Assembly: GCF_000158095.2 (NCBI RefSeq)
Contig: NZ_CM011003.1
Coordinates: 29,930 to 93,929, forward strand
Source: Roseibium alexandrii DFL-11
Lineage (GTDB): Bacteria > Pseudomonadota > Alphaproteobacteria > Rhizobiales > Stappiaceae
Length of the DNA: 64,000 nt
Direction: 5' to 3'
This document shows, in pieces, positions 44,088 to 51,877 of the stretch. Both the position numbers and the translations under genes were made by a program. The notes under the pieces were generated by a model, which was given only the letters and a program-made list of their open reading frames with translations, was not told where the DNA came from and searched no databases. Every line of letters begins with the position of its first letter. Position 1 is the first letter of the stretch.

Positions 44088-44516
44088 CTAAGCACCTATC
44101 TCATCGTGATCAGTTAAACACTCGGAGTGGTCTCGGAGTACCTCTAATACCCGACAGTCAGCTGTGCGGCCACCGCTGCATTCACGGACCATGCGCTTTA
44201 GTTCTGTGCGAAGCGCCTGCAAACGCGCGATGCGCTGTTCGACCTGCTTAAGCTGCCGACGTGCAATCGTGTCAGCCTTGCCGCAGGGCCGGTCGGGATG
44301 ATCGCAGAGGTCCAGGAGCTCCCGGATTTCTTCCAATGAAAAACCAAGCTGCCGCGAATGGCGAATAAATGAAAGTTTGTCGAGTTGCTCATTACTATAG
44401 CGTCTCTGTCCCCCCTCAGTACGGTCCGGTTCTGGTAGAAGCCCGATCTGTTCATAATAGCGAATAGTCTGCACTTTCGTGCCTGTTTTCTTTGCAAGAC
44501 CGCCGATCGTGAGCAT
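44088..44516 (-). CDS. PbrR/CadR/ZntR-type MerR-family metal regulator
   Basis: The 142-aa protein has the MerR HTH (VQTIRYYEQIGLLPEP) and the coiled dimer helix, with Cys at 71, 78, 113, 121 and 133 (DLCDHPDRPCGKAD; RECSGGRTADCRVLEVL). The Cys78 and CxxxxxxxC loop pattern is that of Zn/Cd/Pb sensors, not of mercury MerR. It is divergent from the dsb operon. Three nearby promoters and one at 23.1 kb carry matching dyads, so it is the likely activator of the P1B ATPase, CDF and dsb operons. Confidence 0.9.
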   Translation of the reverse strand: MLTIGGLAKKTGTKVQTIRYYEQIGLLPEPDRTEGGQRRYSNEQLDKLSFIRHSRQLGFSLEEIRELLDLCDHPDRPCGKADTIARRQLKQVEQRIARLQALRTELKRMVRECSGGRTADCRVLEVLRDHSECLTDHDEIGA

Positions 44517-44626
44517 GAATTAGTTATCCAAATACAAAATTGTACGGAGCGAAATGGACTTTCAGCAGCGCCGAACCTAAGCTATTTGCTTCCGCGCGAC
44601 AATCAAGCACGTCCGCAAATTTGAGC

Positions 44627-44657
44627 TTGAACCTCTAGTGGCTTTAGGAATTATACG
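44627..44657 (+). promoter_or_regulatory. MerR-type promoter of the dsb-sco-lspA operon
   Basis: TTGAAC (44627-44632) and TATACG (44652-44657) enclose 19 bp, CTCTAGTGGCTTTAGGAAT, with an imperfect CTCTAGTGGCTTTAG dyad. It faces right, away from the regulator gene. Confidence 0.8.
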
Positions 44658-44707
44658 TGTTCCGAAAAAGGTAATTCAGTAGTCAGTTACTGCCACATTC
44701 GAACTGT

Positions 44708-44992
44708 TTGATCTCCAAACGTGTACGAACTCTGAGGTTTTTAGGACGCGCCGGATACTGGTGGTCGTGTTTTTTGGCAACCAGTTTTGCTGCTCTACCG
44801 GAAACCCACGCCACAATAGACATCCTCGCATTGGATTTGACCAAAATGAAAACAATTCACACCTCTACCGGCGCTGACCGGAACGCGTCTGTAAACCTGA
44901 CAAATGATTTACGGCCACTTGTGAGGGAGAGTAGTTGGTACAACGACATGCCCGGCGAAGCAGTTTTCACCACACTAGAAGAGGGGATCTGA
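44708..44992 (+). CDS. Possible small protein of unknown function preceding dsbB
   Basis: A 94-codon frame from TTG 44708 ends 4 bp before dsbB. It has a weakly hydrophobic segment (AGYWWSCFLATSFAAL) and a polar tail without motifs. A shorter version could start at ATG 44846 (MKTIHTSTGA). The close spacing to dsbB is the only support; it may be leader sequence. Confidence 0.3.
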   Translation: MISKRVRTLRFLGRAGYWWSCFLATSFAALPETHATIDILALDLTKMKTIHTSTGADRNASVNLTNDLRPLVRESSWYNDMPGEAVFTTLEEGI

Positions 44993-44996
44993 CTTT

Positions 44997-45419
44997 ATGG
45001 CCCGCTTTTCCGGAGAAATGGCCCTAGTCCTTGCCTGGATCGTATCACTCGTCGCTACACTCGCTGTATTATTCATCGGCGAAGTGTTGGGCCAAACGCC
45101 TTGCGTGCTCTGTTGGTTTCAGCGGGCCTTCATGTTTCCGTTGGTCATTGTCCTTGGTTTTGGTCTTTGGTGGCATGACCGCCGAGTTGGTCGCTATGGT
45201 CTAGTGTTGGCACTTGGAGGCGGTGCCGTTGCACTCTGGCACCTAGGCCTTTACGCAGGCCTGATTCCCGAGCCCATTCAGCCATGCTCTGCAATTGGTC
45301 CTTCCTGCACGGATTCCAACCAATTGATCCTTGGCATTCCGATCCCTTTGATGGCGTTCGTCGCGTTCGCACTCATCAGCCTATTGTCCGCCCTGTCACT
45401 CAAGGAGACACATAAATGA
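44997..45419 (+). CDS. dsbB: DsbB/BdbC-family quinone-thiol oxidoreductase
   Basis: The 140-aa membrane protein has four spans and both DsbB Cys pairs: PCVLCWFQR (Cys36, Cys39) and a second pair in IQPCSAIGPSC (about 96 and 103). It reoxidises the DsbA-like partner encoded immediately downstream, with which it overlaps by 4 bp, and passes electrons to quinone. The short length resembles BdbC-type forms found on plasmids. Confidence 0.92.
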   Translation: MARFSGEMALVLAWIVSLVATLAVLFIGEVLGQTPCVLCWFQRAFMFPLVIVLGFGLWWHDRRVGRYGLVLALGGGAVALWHLGLYAGLIPEPIQPCSAIGPSCTDSNQLILGIPIPLMAFVAFALISLLSALSLKETHK

Positions 45420-46075
45420 ACCGCCGCACCTTGATCTTGTCTGTGCTCGCACCTGCGAGTGCCAGCTTCGTCGGTGCCGCCTGGTATGTGAACCGCCAAG
45501 CGCCTTTGGAGAGTGCCCAACCTCTCGTCTCAGAAGGCAACGAGGTCCTTGTTCGGCCCTATTCACCAATCCTTGGGCCAGAAAACGCACCTGTCACAAT
45601 TGTAGAGTTCTTTGACCCCGCCTGTGAGGCCTGTCGCGCGTTTCATCCAATTGTGAAAGACCTCTTGGCGCAGCATGAACCCGTGGTTCGTGTCGTGATG
45701 CGTTACACGGCATTTCACGGTGCGGCATCTGAAGAAGCGATCCGAATCCTCGAAGCCGCACGAATGCAAGGTGTCTTCGAGCCTGTGCTGGAGGCTGTTT
45801 TACGCGAACAGCCCAGGTGGGCTTCGCACGGCTCACCACAGCCAGGTTTGATACTCGGCATTGCCGCTGCCGCGGGTCTTGATGCAGAGGCCGCGCGTAC
45901 ACAAATGCTTGCACCCGACGTCGTTGGGATCCTCAACCAAGACCGTGCGGACGTCGAAGCTGTTGGGGTGCGGCAGACGCCAACATTCTTCGTAAACGGA
46001 AAACCGTTGGATCCATTCGGTGATGTTGAGCTGCGGCGCCTGGTCTCGGCGGAAGTTGCCGCGGTTCAGAACTGA
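45416..46075 (+). CDS. dsbA: DsbA/BdbD-family periplasmic thiol oxidase
   Basis: The 219-aa product has an N-terminal membrane anchor or signal (LILSVLAPASASFVGAAWYV) and a thioredoxin-like DsbA domain with the active site EFFDPACEACRAF (Cys70, Cys73) and cis-Pro region QTPTFFVNGKPL. It forms disulfides in exported proteins with DsbB. A broken copy of its C-terminal third lies at 23263-23478. Confidence 0.92.
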   Translation: MNRRTLILSVLAPASASFVGAAWYVNRQAPLESAQPLVSEGNEVLVRPYSPILGPENAPVTIVEFFDPACEACRAFHPIVKDLLAQHEPVVRVVMRYTAFHGAASEEAIRILEAARMQGVFEPVLEAVLREQPRWASHGSPQPGLILGIAAAAGLDAEAARTQMLAPDVVGILNQDRADVEAVGVRQTPTFFVNGKPLDPFGDVELRRLVSAEVAAVQN

Positions 46076-46102
46076 ACAGCGATCTACAAAGGAAGAATGT
46101 AA

Positions 46103-46567
46103 ATGAGAAAGGTACTGCGCCAAACGCTGGTGGCACTCGTGATAATCATAGGGTTCTGTGAAGCCTCCGTAGCAGGCTCAGACAAAGTGCTAATTGAGGA
46201 TGCATGGTCTCGCACCTCCATCGGTACCAGTCGTCCCGGCGTCGCCTACATGAAAATCCGTAATACCGGCGACGTTGTAGTAACGCTAATAGGCATTAGT
46301 ACGGATATTGCGCTGAAAACTCAAATTCACAGGACTTCAACGAATAACCAAGGCGTGAGTTCTATGGCGCCAGTCGGTGAAATCGAAATTGCTCCGGGAG
46401 AAACAGTTACGCTGGAACCCGGAGGACTTCATGCGATGTTGATGGGGCTGCAACGGAAAATGAAAGAGGGTGAGAGTTTTTTTATGACCCTGGTTTTCTC
46501 CGATGGTGGTGAAGTGGCAGTCGAAATTCCGATCCTTGGCATCGCGGCACGTGGACCCGAGAACTGA
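46103..46567 (+). CDS. PCuAC-type periplasmic copper chaperone
   Basis: The 154-aa product has a signal peptide and the copper site H-x10-M...H-x-M: TQIHRTSTNNQGVSSM then GGLHAMLMGL. PCuAC hands Cu(I) to the CuA site of cytochrome oxidase, working with Sco proteins, encoded next with a 1-bp overlap. Its presence in a metal-inducible operon may serve copper detoxification or repair of oxidase. Confidence 0.9.
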   Translation: MRKVLRQTLVALVIIIGFCEASVAGSDKVLIEDAWSRTSIGTSRPGVAYMKIRNTGDVVVTLIGISTDIALKTQIHRTSTNNQGVSSMAPVGEIEIAPGETVTLEPGGLHAMLMGLQRKMKEGESFFMTLVFSDGGEVAVEIPILGIAARGPEN

Positions 46568-47193
46568 TGCGGCAACGGCGTTTGCTTCAGTATGGCGTAT
46601 TTGGCGTCGTGGCAATCAGCTTTATTCTTTTTGTCGGCTGGTGGCGTGTCGATGGTCCGGGTGCACCGGAACCTTTCATTCGGCGTCCCCTTGATCTTCC
46701 CGCTATGGAGTTTCGGCTCACTGACCACGCAGGAAACGCGGTGGGCCCTGAAGTCCTCACCGGTCGCGCGACGATGGTGTTTTTCGGTTTCACTTTCTGT
46801 CCCGACGTTTGCCCCACCACGCTTTCGGACATATCGAGTTGGCTTGAGATGATGGGCGATGACTCGGACGCACTGAATGTGATTTTCATTACAGTTGACC
46901 CCGAACGCGATACCGTCGACGCGATGGCTGAGTATGTGGGTTACTTTGACGCGAACATCCGGGGTTGGAGCGGAACGAATGAGCAGATCGCGGTAGCGGC
47001 AGATATGTTCCGGGTCACCTATGAAAAGGTACCGACAGATGGTGAAGACTACACCATGAACCATACCGCGAGCGTCTTCTTGTTCAAAACAAACGGGCAG
47101 TTTGCTGGGGCTATCGACTACCACGAGACTCGAGAAACCGCAGTGCCCAAAATTCGCCGCGCAATGACTGAAAAAGAGGAAGTGCCTCAATGA
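46567..47193 (+). CDS. Sco1/SenC-family copper/thiol protein
   Basis: The 208-aa protein has an N-terminal anchor (GVFGVVAISFILFVGWW) and a thioredoxin fold with the copper motif FTFCPDVCPTTL (Cys78, Cys82) and the distal His in YTMNHTASVF. Sco proteins reduce or metallate CuA. It follows PCuAC directly and precedes a DUF411 gene. Confidence 0.93.
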   Translation: MRQRRLLQYGVFGVVAISFILFVGWWRVDGPGAPEPFIRRPLDLPAMEFRLTDHAGNAVGPEVLTGRATMVFFGFTFCPDVCPTTLSDISSWLEMMGDDSDALNVIFITVDPERDTVDAMAEYVGYFDANIRGWSGTNEQIAVAADMFRVTYEKVPTDGEDYTMNHTASVFLFKTNGQFAGAIDYHETRETAVPKIRRAMTEKEEVPQ

Positions 47194-47376
47194 GCAAAAG
47201 GTATCTGATGAATGTCGGTGTGGCTTCAACGGTCCACTCGCCAAACTGATCCATACTCAAGGAGCGTCTTAACGGATGCTCCCCGGGCTGCAAGCGAACA
47301 GTACCGGCATCCCCAAACCGCATCACCGCTTCTTGGCTGTAAGTGCATTCGATCCATAACGAAAAGGCTCTGCTCC

Positions 47377-47832
47377 ATGAAAAAATGTCTCACTGCTCTC
47401 ATGTTCACTCTTGCATTGTCGTCATCTACGCAGGCATTCGCTGACCAAAGTCTAGTCGAGGTCCGCAAGACCAACGGTTGCGGCTGTTGCCTGGCTTGGA
47501 TGGAGCATCTTGAGGAAAATGGTTTCAATACGACCGGCGAAGACATGTTTGCCGGACCGTTGACGCGGTTCAAGATCGACAATGGCGTGCCCCAGCGAAT
47601 GGCCTCTTGCCATACGGCACTTGTTGACGGCTATGTAATCGAGGGTCATGTCCCGGCGACCGATATTCGGCGTCTCCTATCAGAACGTCCAGACGCGATT
47701 GGTCTCGCCTTGCCCGAGATGCCGCTCGGCTCACCGGGCATGGATCAGAGCGACATGCGAGAAGCCTATGATGTCTTCCTGATTCGGCGGGACGGTTCGA
47801 CGGAAGTGTTCGCGAGTTATGCGAGTAATTGA
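47377..47832 (+). CDS. DUF411-family periplasmic metal-binding protein
   Basis: The 151-aa product has a signal peptide (MKKCLTALMFTLALSSSTQAFA) and the DUF411 signature VRKTNGCGCCLAWMEHLEENGF (Cys35, 37, 38) and SCHTALVDGYVIEGHVPA. Members occur with copper-resistance genes and probably bind Cu or a similar metal. About 180 bp separate it from sco, and its end overlaps the upstream part of the lspA frame. Confidence 0.88.
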   Translation: MKKCLTALMFTLALSSSTQAFADQSLVEVRKTNGCGCCLAWMEHLEENGFNTTGEDMFAGPLTRFKIDNGVPQRMASCHTALVDGYVIEGHVPATDIRRLLSERPDAIGLALPEMPLGSPGMDQSDMREAYDVFLIRRDGSTEVFASYASN

Positions 47833-47845
47833 GCGCACCAAAAGG

Positions 47846-48328
47846 ATGGCAATGATGAGACCAATTCTGACGATCGGGTTGGCAGGCGTTGCAACTGCGT
47901 TCTTTGTCGATCAGGTATCGAAGTCAATCATCGTCGCAAACAAAGCCAGTTTGACTCCCAGTGTCTCCGTCTTTCCTGGTCTCAATCTTACTTACTTGCA
48001 GAACAGCGGCGTGTCATTTGGACTGCTGGGTGAAGTGCATTGGTTTGTTCTTGTCGTGCTGGCGTTTGCCGTCTGCGTCTGGCTGTCGGTGCTTTTGATC
48101 AGTGCCGCGAGCAAGTTCGAGGCCTTGGCTTACGGAATGATCATTGGTGGTGCTCTCGGAAATGTCACGGATCGGCTGCGATATCGCGCAGTGACTGACT
48201 TTCTTGACTTCTACTTTGGCGCAGCACATTGGCCGTCCTTCAATATGGCCGATGTTTTCGTGGTTGGCGGCTTAGGATTGTTACTTCTTTCTCCGTGGTT
48301 GGCCGCTCGACATGCTGGTTCCAGCTGA
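47846..48328 (+). CDS. lspA: Lipoprotein signal peptidase (signal peptidase II)
   Basis: The ~160-aa protein has four spans and the LspA signatures: LQNSGVSFGLL, GNVTDRLRYRAVTDFLDF (catalytic Asp) and PSFNMADVFVVGG (catalytic Asp). It removes lipoprotein signals. A plasmid copy in a metal operon mirrors PbrC of the lead operon. The start among ATG 47846, 47852 and 47855 is uncertain; AAAGG sits just upstream. Confidence 0.9.
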   Translation: MAMMRPILTIGLAGVATAFFVDQVSKSIIVANKASLTPSVSVFPGLNLTYLQNSGVSFGLLGEVHWFVLVVLAFAVCVWLSVLLISAASKFEALAYGMIIGGALGNVTDRLRYRAVTDFLDFYFGAAHWPSFNMADVFVVGGLGLLLLSPWLAARHAGSS

Positions 48329-48410
48329 AACAGAGTAGCGTTCTTTCAATAGAATTTACGCGACCCGCATACTTAAAATCAGCAGGCATGAGGTCCCGAA
48401 TAATATACGC

Positions 48411-48959
48411 GTCGCGCAATGCTGGGCGCACGCACGACGGAAACTGAAGGAAGTGTTCGACCGCGATGTCTCCGAGATCGCCGCCGAGGGCTTGCGCCGA
48501 ATCGCCGAGTTCTACAGGGTCGAAGCTGATATCCGAGGCACGGCGTCCGGGTAGCGGCTCTCGGCCAGACAGGCCCGCACCGCGCCTCCCCTCACTGCCT
48601 TCGGACAATAGTTGCAAGAGCAACGCCTCCGGGTCTCCGCCAAGTCTCGTCTCGGTGAGAAGTTCGCCTATATTCATCGTCACTGGGACGGCTTACAGAC
48701 CTTCCTTCACGTTGGCCGTGTCGAGATCGATTGCAACAGCGTCGGGAATTTGATCCGGCCAATTGCATTGAACAGGAAGAAAGCCTTTTCCGCCGGCCAT
48801 GACGAAGGTGGCCGCATCGCATCCCTCATCGAGACCGCGAAAATTAACGGCGTGGAGCTCTTCGCCTATCTCAAGACGCCCCTCAAGGCCATCGCCGGCG
48901 GCCATCCGAAAATCCGGATCGACGAATTCCTGCCATGCAACTTAACGCCGTCAAACTGA
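48411..48959 (+). pseudogene. C-terminal IS66-family transposase remnant with two amber stops
   Basis: One frame reads QCWAHARRKLKEVFDRD, then RLSARQARTAPPLTAFGQ, QEQRLRVSAKSRLGEKFAYIHRHWDG, NLIRPIALNRK and ETAKINGVELFAYLK, the C-terminal third of IS66 TnpC. TAG codons interrupt it at 48552-48554 and 48609-48611, probably from CAG and TGG. The segment after GHDEGG lacks the usual AWG residues. The N-terminal two thirds are absent. Confidence 0.85.
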
Positions 48960-48965
48960 AGCCAC

Positions 48966-49185
48966 GTGGGGCGCAGACTTCGCTTACAGAATAGCGGGAA
49001 CATGACGCAAAAGGAAATTGCGGCGATCAGTGGCATCAGTCAGCAATATCTGAGCAGCCTGGAACGCGGAAAACTGAACCCAACCGTTATTGCATCTATC
49101 AGATTTCGTTGGCGATCAACATGGATCCGATGGAGCTTCTACGGCGCATAAAGAACTCAAAGGATAAGCACTACGGTTACCGATG
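48966..49185 (+). pseudogene. XRE-family regulator with a frameshift
   Basis: The frame from GTG 48966 reads GRRLRLQNSGNMTQKEIAAISGISQQYLSSLERGKLNPTVIA, a clear Cro/CI helix-turn-helix. After codon 45 the conserved sequence moves to another frame (YQISLAINMDPMELLRRIK...) up to 49185, so a small indel near 49095-49105 broke it. Confidence 0.7.
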
Positions 49186-49533
49186 ACCGAACCACGGCCG
49201 GGCAAGCCCCTTGTTGATAAGAATTTGGCTAACGTTTTTGCCATTGATGAAAACTCGAGCAAAAGTCCGGCCGTGCTTGTCATTGCCGTTCCGGAGTATC
49301 TGAATTCGCTGGCCGTCCGCCAGCTCGGCCAGCCGGCGTTTGGCCTTCTTTGCCATCTGGATCTCATTAGAACACTTTCCCTTGATCTCCGCAGTATCCA
49401 GGCCAAGGACGCGCTCGCGCTCCGAGCCGTGTATCATGCTGATCAGGAAACTGTCGCCGTCCCAAACGCGCAATTGCTGTGGCTGACACGTCGCATCACA
49501 GAGATATGCGGCAATAACGATGTGGCTGGTCAT
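49177..49533 (-). CDS. Thermonuclease-like (SNase-fold) protein
   Basis: The 118-aa product has the staphylococcal-nuclease pattern: RVWDGDSFLIS, VLGLDTAEIKGKC, KAKRRLAELADGQRIQIL and NDKHGRTFARVFINGKNVSQILINKGLARPW. The Arg/Asp/Glu catalytic set appears partly conserved (GLDTAEIKG, HGRTFAR). It overlaps traH by 4 bp and is probably transcribed with the tra operon, so it may be a plasmid-transfer accessory. No clear cleaved signal peptide. Confidence 0.85.
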   Translation of the reverse strand: MTSHIVIAAYLCDATCQPQQLRVWDGDSFLISMIHGSERERVLGLDTAEIKGKCSNEIQMAKKAKRRLAELADGQRIQILRNGNDKHGRTFARVFINGKNVSQILINKGLARPWFGHR

Positions 49534-50156
49534 TCTCTGTTGAAGTCCCCGATCTCAGACAGATCGACGCCAATATCCGCCTGGTTCGGATCCAGTGCCC
49601 ATAGTTGTTTTCGAAGCTTACTCTTTGGATACGGCTCCGCACTTTCATGTTCTGGTACATGCGCACTTTCCTCCAAGGCTGCTTGACTCGGAGCTGCCAA
49701 GTCATCGCTCTCACTTTGATTTTCCGCTGTGAACACATACTCCCCGTCGAAATACCCCGACAGGTATGCCTCGATGGCGTCTTGAAAGGCTTCCGGCACC
49801 GGCGTGTCGTACCACTTCGTCACAATCCTGTAGACACGGGCAAACAGCGCGGTCCCGATCTTGATGTTGTTGCAGGCGTCGAACACATCCGCGGTGACCT
49901 GCGACTTGTCCGAGATGCCAATGCCAACCGGATATTGCGTGATTCCGACGCGCACGACGGCTTTGCCGAGATAATCCTGAACTAGCTTCGCGGCCCCTTG
50001 CGGAGATTTTGCCCCTGGCACCAGAAACGTCTTCGACCCGGAACGCACGGTCACACTTAGCGGATCCTCAGAACCCACCGCTGCGATGAACTCCTCAACG
50101 ATGGCGGGTTGCAGGGAAGGGTCGGCACATTGGTCAATCAGGGCAGCGTCTATCAT
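49530..50156 (-). CDS. traH: TraH-like conjugation protein (Ti type)
   Basis: The 208-aa product follows TraB in the traA-F-B-H order of Ti plasmids and starts with ALIDQCADPSLQPAIVEEFIAAVGSEDPLSVTVRSG, the pattern of Agrobacterium TraH. It contains a predicted lytic-transglycosylase-independent region and a charged C-terminal tail. Its biochemical role in transfer is not established. It begins 4 bp after traB ends. Confidence 0.78.
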   Translation of the reverse strand: MIDAALIDQCADPSLQPAIVEEFIAAVGSEDPLSVTVRSGSKTFLVPGAKSPQGAAKLVQDYLGKAVVRVGITQYPVGIGISDKSQVTADVFDACNNIKIGTALFARVYRIVTKWYDTPVPEAFQDAIEAYLSGYFDGEYVFTAENQSESDDLAAPSQAALEESAHVPEHESAEPYPKSKLRKQLWALDPNQADIGVDLSEIGDFNRE

Positions 50157-50160
50157 GGAT

Positions 50161-51396
50161 TCACTCGTTGAATGCGATCACCAGCGGAACATCGAACAGC
50201 TTTGCCCATGCTGTGACGCTGGCGCGTTGAATGTCGGTGATGTTGCTTTCACCCGTCCACCAGCCGTTGCCGATCGCAACGATGACGTCTGAGCCCATGG
50301 CCATGGATTGCAGGATGGGCCAGACGAGGAGCTGTTCGTAGCAGATCAGAGGCGCGGCGTGGCTGCCCGCGACCTGCATGACGGGATTGTCGAAGAAATA
50401 GGCGTTCGCGCCGCCTCCGTCCCCTGTGAACCGCCGCCAGGGCTGCCACATCGAGACAGGGACCGGCATGCGCTCGCGATAGAGAATTCGCGATCCCTTC
50501 CCTGACACCTCCACCATCACCGTGTCGTAGCCGCTCTTTTGAACAACAGCCGCACCCCCGATCACAGTCACCGGCAGTTCTGACAAAGCGTCTTTCCAAA
50601 GCCGTTCCGTCGTCGGGGTCCATAGTCCGAGCGCACTCTCGGGCAGGACGGCGACTTTCACGCCCTGCGCGGCAGCCTCGCGGACCATGGCAATGGTTTC
50701 CCGCTGCTGCTTGTAGCCGGCAGGCTGTCCCGCCCCTTCGTAACCGAAAGTGGTGTTGATGCCGGTCCAGCCCTCAATTACCTTTGGTTGCGTCCAGAAT
50801 GCGGCGGACCAGGCAGCAAAGCCGGCCACCACCGGAACCGCGATCCGCCAAAGGCTTGTGGTCATCATGAGCAACAGGATCGCGGTTGCTGCTAGCCCCA
50901 ACCAGCCCCATCCCGGAAAGAGCACACCGGCCGCGGTAATCGGGCTGGCCCAACCCAATATCCCGAAGGGCGGCAGACTCATCAAAACACTTGCGATCAG
51001 GTAGCGCAGCATTCGTGGCCATCCGGATCCTCGCGTCCAAAGCGCAGAGTGAACGGCGACAAAGACGAGCGATGCCCCGAACCACAGCCCCAGGCCGATG
51101 GCATATTGGGACCCGAAGAAGATGCTGGCGCCCTGAGGCAATCCCCGTGACGCTCCCAGGAAGTGCGCGGCGGCTACCAGTGCCGCCACGGATCGGGACG
51201 GAGCGTAAGCCCAGAAAGCCGGAAACAGCATTCCGGCCGGCAACAGGAGCACGTTCCCGGACCAGCCGATTGTGCCGGTCGCCATGCCTCCCAGAATACA
51301 AAACAGACTGCGCGCAAATTTAAGGCTGGAAGGTGAACACTTCTCGCGCCAGGCCGAGAATGCCGCTCGCCGGGATGGGTCCAAAATATCTTGAAT
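50161..51396 (-). CDS. traB: TraB conjugation protein, nitrilase/N-acyltransferase-like
   Basis: The ~411-aa protein has six or so N-terminal spans (GTIGWSGNVLLLPAGMLFPAFWAYAPSRS onward) and a C-terminal carbon-nitrogen-hydrolase domain with VLPESALGLW (Glu) and PLICYEQLLVWPIL (Cys), like apolipoprotein N-acyltransferase. It is part of the Ti-type tra operon. The start is uncertain: ATG 51396 overlaps traF by 77 bp, while ATG 51285 would give a shorter N-terminus. Confidence 0.85.
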   Translation of the reverse strand: MQDILDPSRRAAFSAWREKCSPSSLKFARSLFCILGGMATGTIGWSGNVLLLPAGMLFPAFWAYAPSRSVAALVAAAHFLGASRGLPQGASIFFGSQYAIGLGLWFGASLVFVAVHSALWTRGSGWPRMLRYLIASVLMSLPPFGILGWASPITAAGVLFPGWGWLGLAATAILLLMMTTSLWRIAVPVVAGFAAWSAAFWTQPKVIEGWTGINTTFGYEGAGQPAGYKQQRETIAMVREAAAQGVKVAVLPESALGLWTPTTERLWKDALSELPVTVIGGAAVVQKSGYDTVMVEVSGKGSRILYRERMPVPVSMWQPWRRFTGDGGGANAYFFDNPVMQVAGSHAAPLICYEQLLVWPILQSMAMGSDVIVAIGNGWWTGESNITDIQRASVTAWAKLFDVPLVIAFNE

Positions 51397-51877
51397 CATA
51401 AGAAGCCATGTAATCGGAATGTACAAAGAGTGCGCCGGCGGGAACGACGCCCCCGGCATAGGCGGTCAAGGTGCGCCCCTGCCCGTCCTTCGCTTGAATG
51501 GAAGAATGCGCCAGGCGTTCCCCGTCGATGGAAACCTGGTCGCCCTCGATAGCGATGGTTTGTCCGGGCAGGGCGACGACGGTTTTGATGAGCGGTGCCA
51601 TGCCGCCATCACACAGGCCTGCCGGAAGGTAGAGCCGTTCTCGCGCCAGTTCGATCGCCGGCGCATTTGCCGGCGGACAGATGAATAGGGTATCGCCCAA
51701 ACGCACTTCGCGAGGCAATGTCTCGATCCGCCAAAGTCCGAGCGGAAAGCTCGGTGTTGTGTTGATCCGGTATCCTCCGAAGGTTCCGGCTGCGGCAATG
51801 CCGCCAATCACCATTCCGCCAAGAGACAGGATGAGCAGAATCCGTCGCCTGTCCTTCCGCCTCACCCCGTTTATCAC
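51320..51877 (-). CDS. traF: TraF, S26-type conjugation peptidase
   Basis: The 185-aa protein has one N-terminal anchor (RILLILSLGGMVIGGIAAAGTFGGY) and the signal-peptidase fold with catalytic Ser in TPSFPLGLWRI and Lys in PLIKTVVALPGQTI. TraF matures the TrbC pilin in IncP-type systems. GTG 51877 is the start because it overlaps the traA stop (GTGA) and yields the expected N-terminus. Confidence 0.9.
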   Translation of the reverse strand: MINGVRRKDRRRILLILSLGGMVIGGIAAAGTFGGYRINTTPSFPLGLWRIETLPREVRLGDTLFICPPANAPAIELARERLYLPAGLCDGGMAPLIKTVVALPGQTIAIEGDQVSIDGERLAHSSIQAKDGQGRTLTAYAGGVVPAGALFVHSDYMASYDSRYFGPIPASGILGLAREVFTFQP

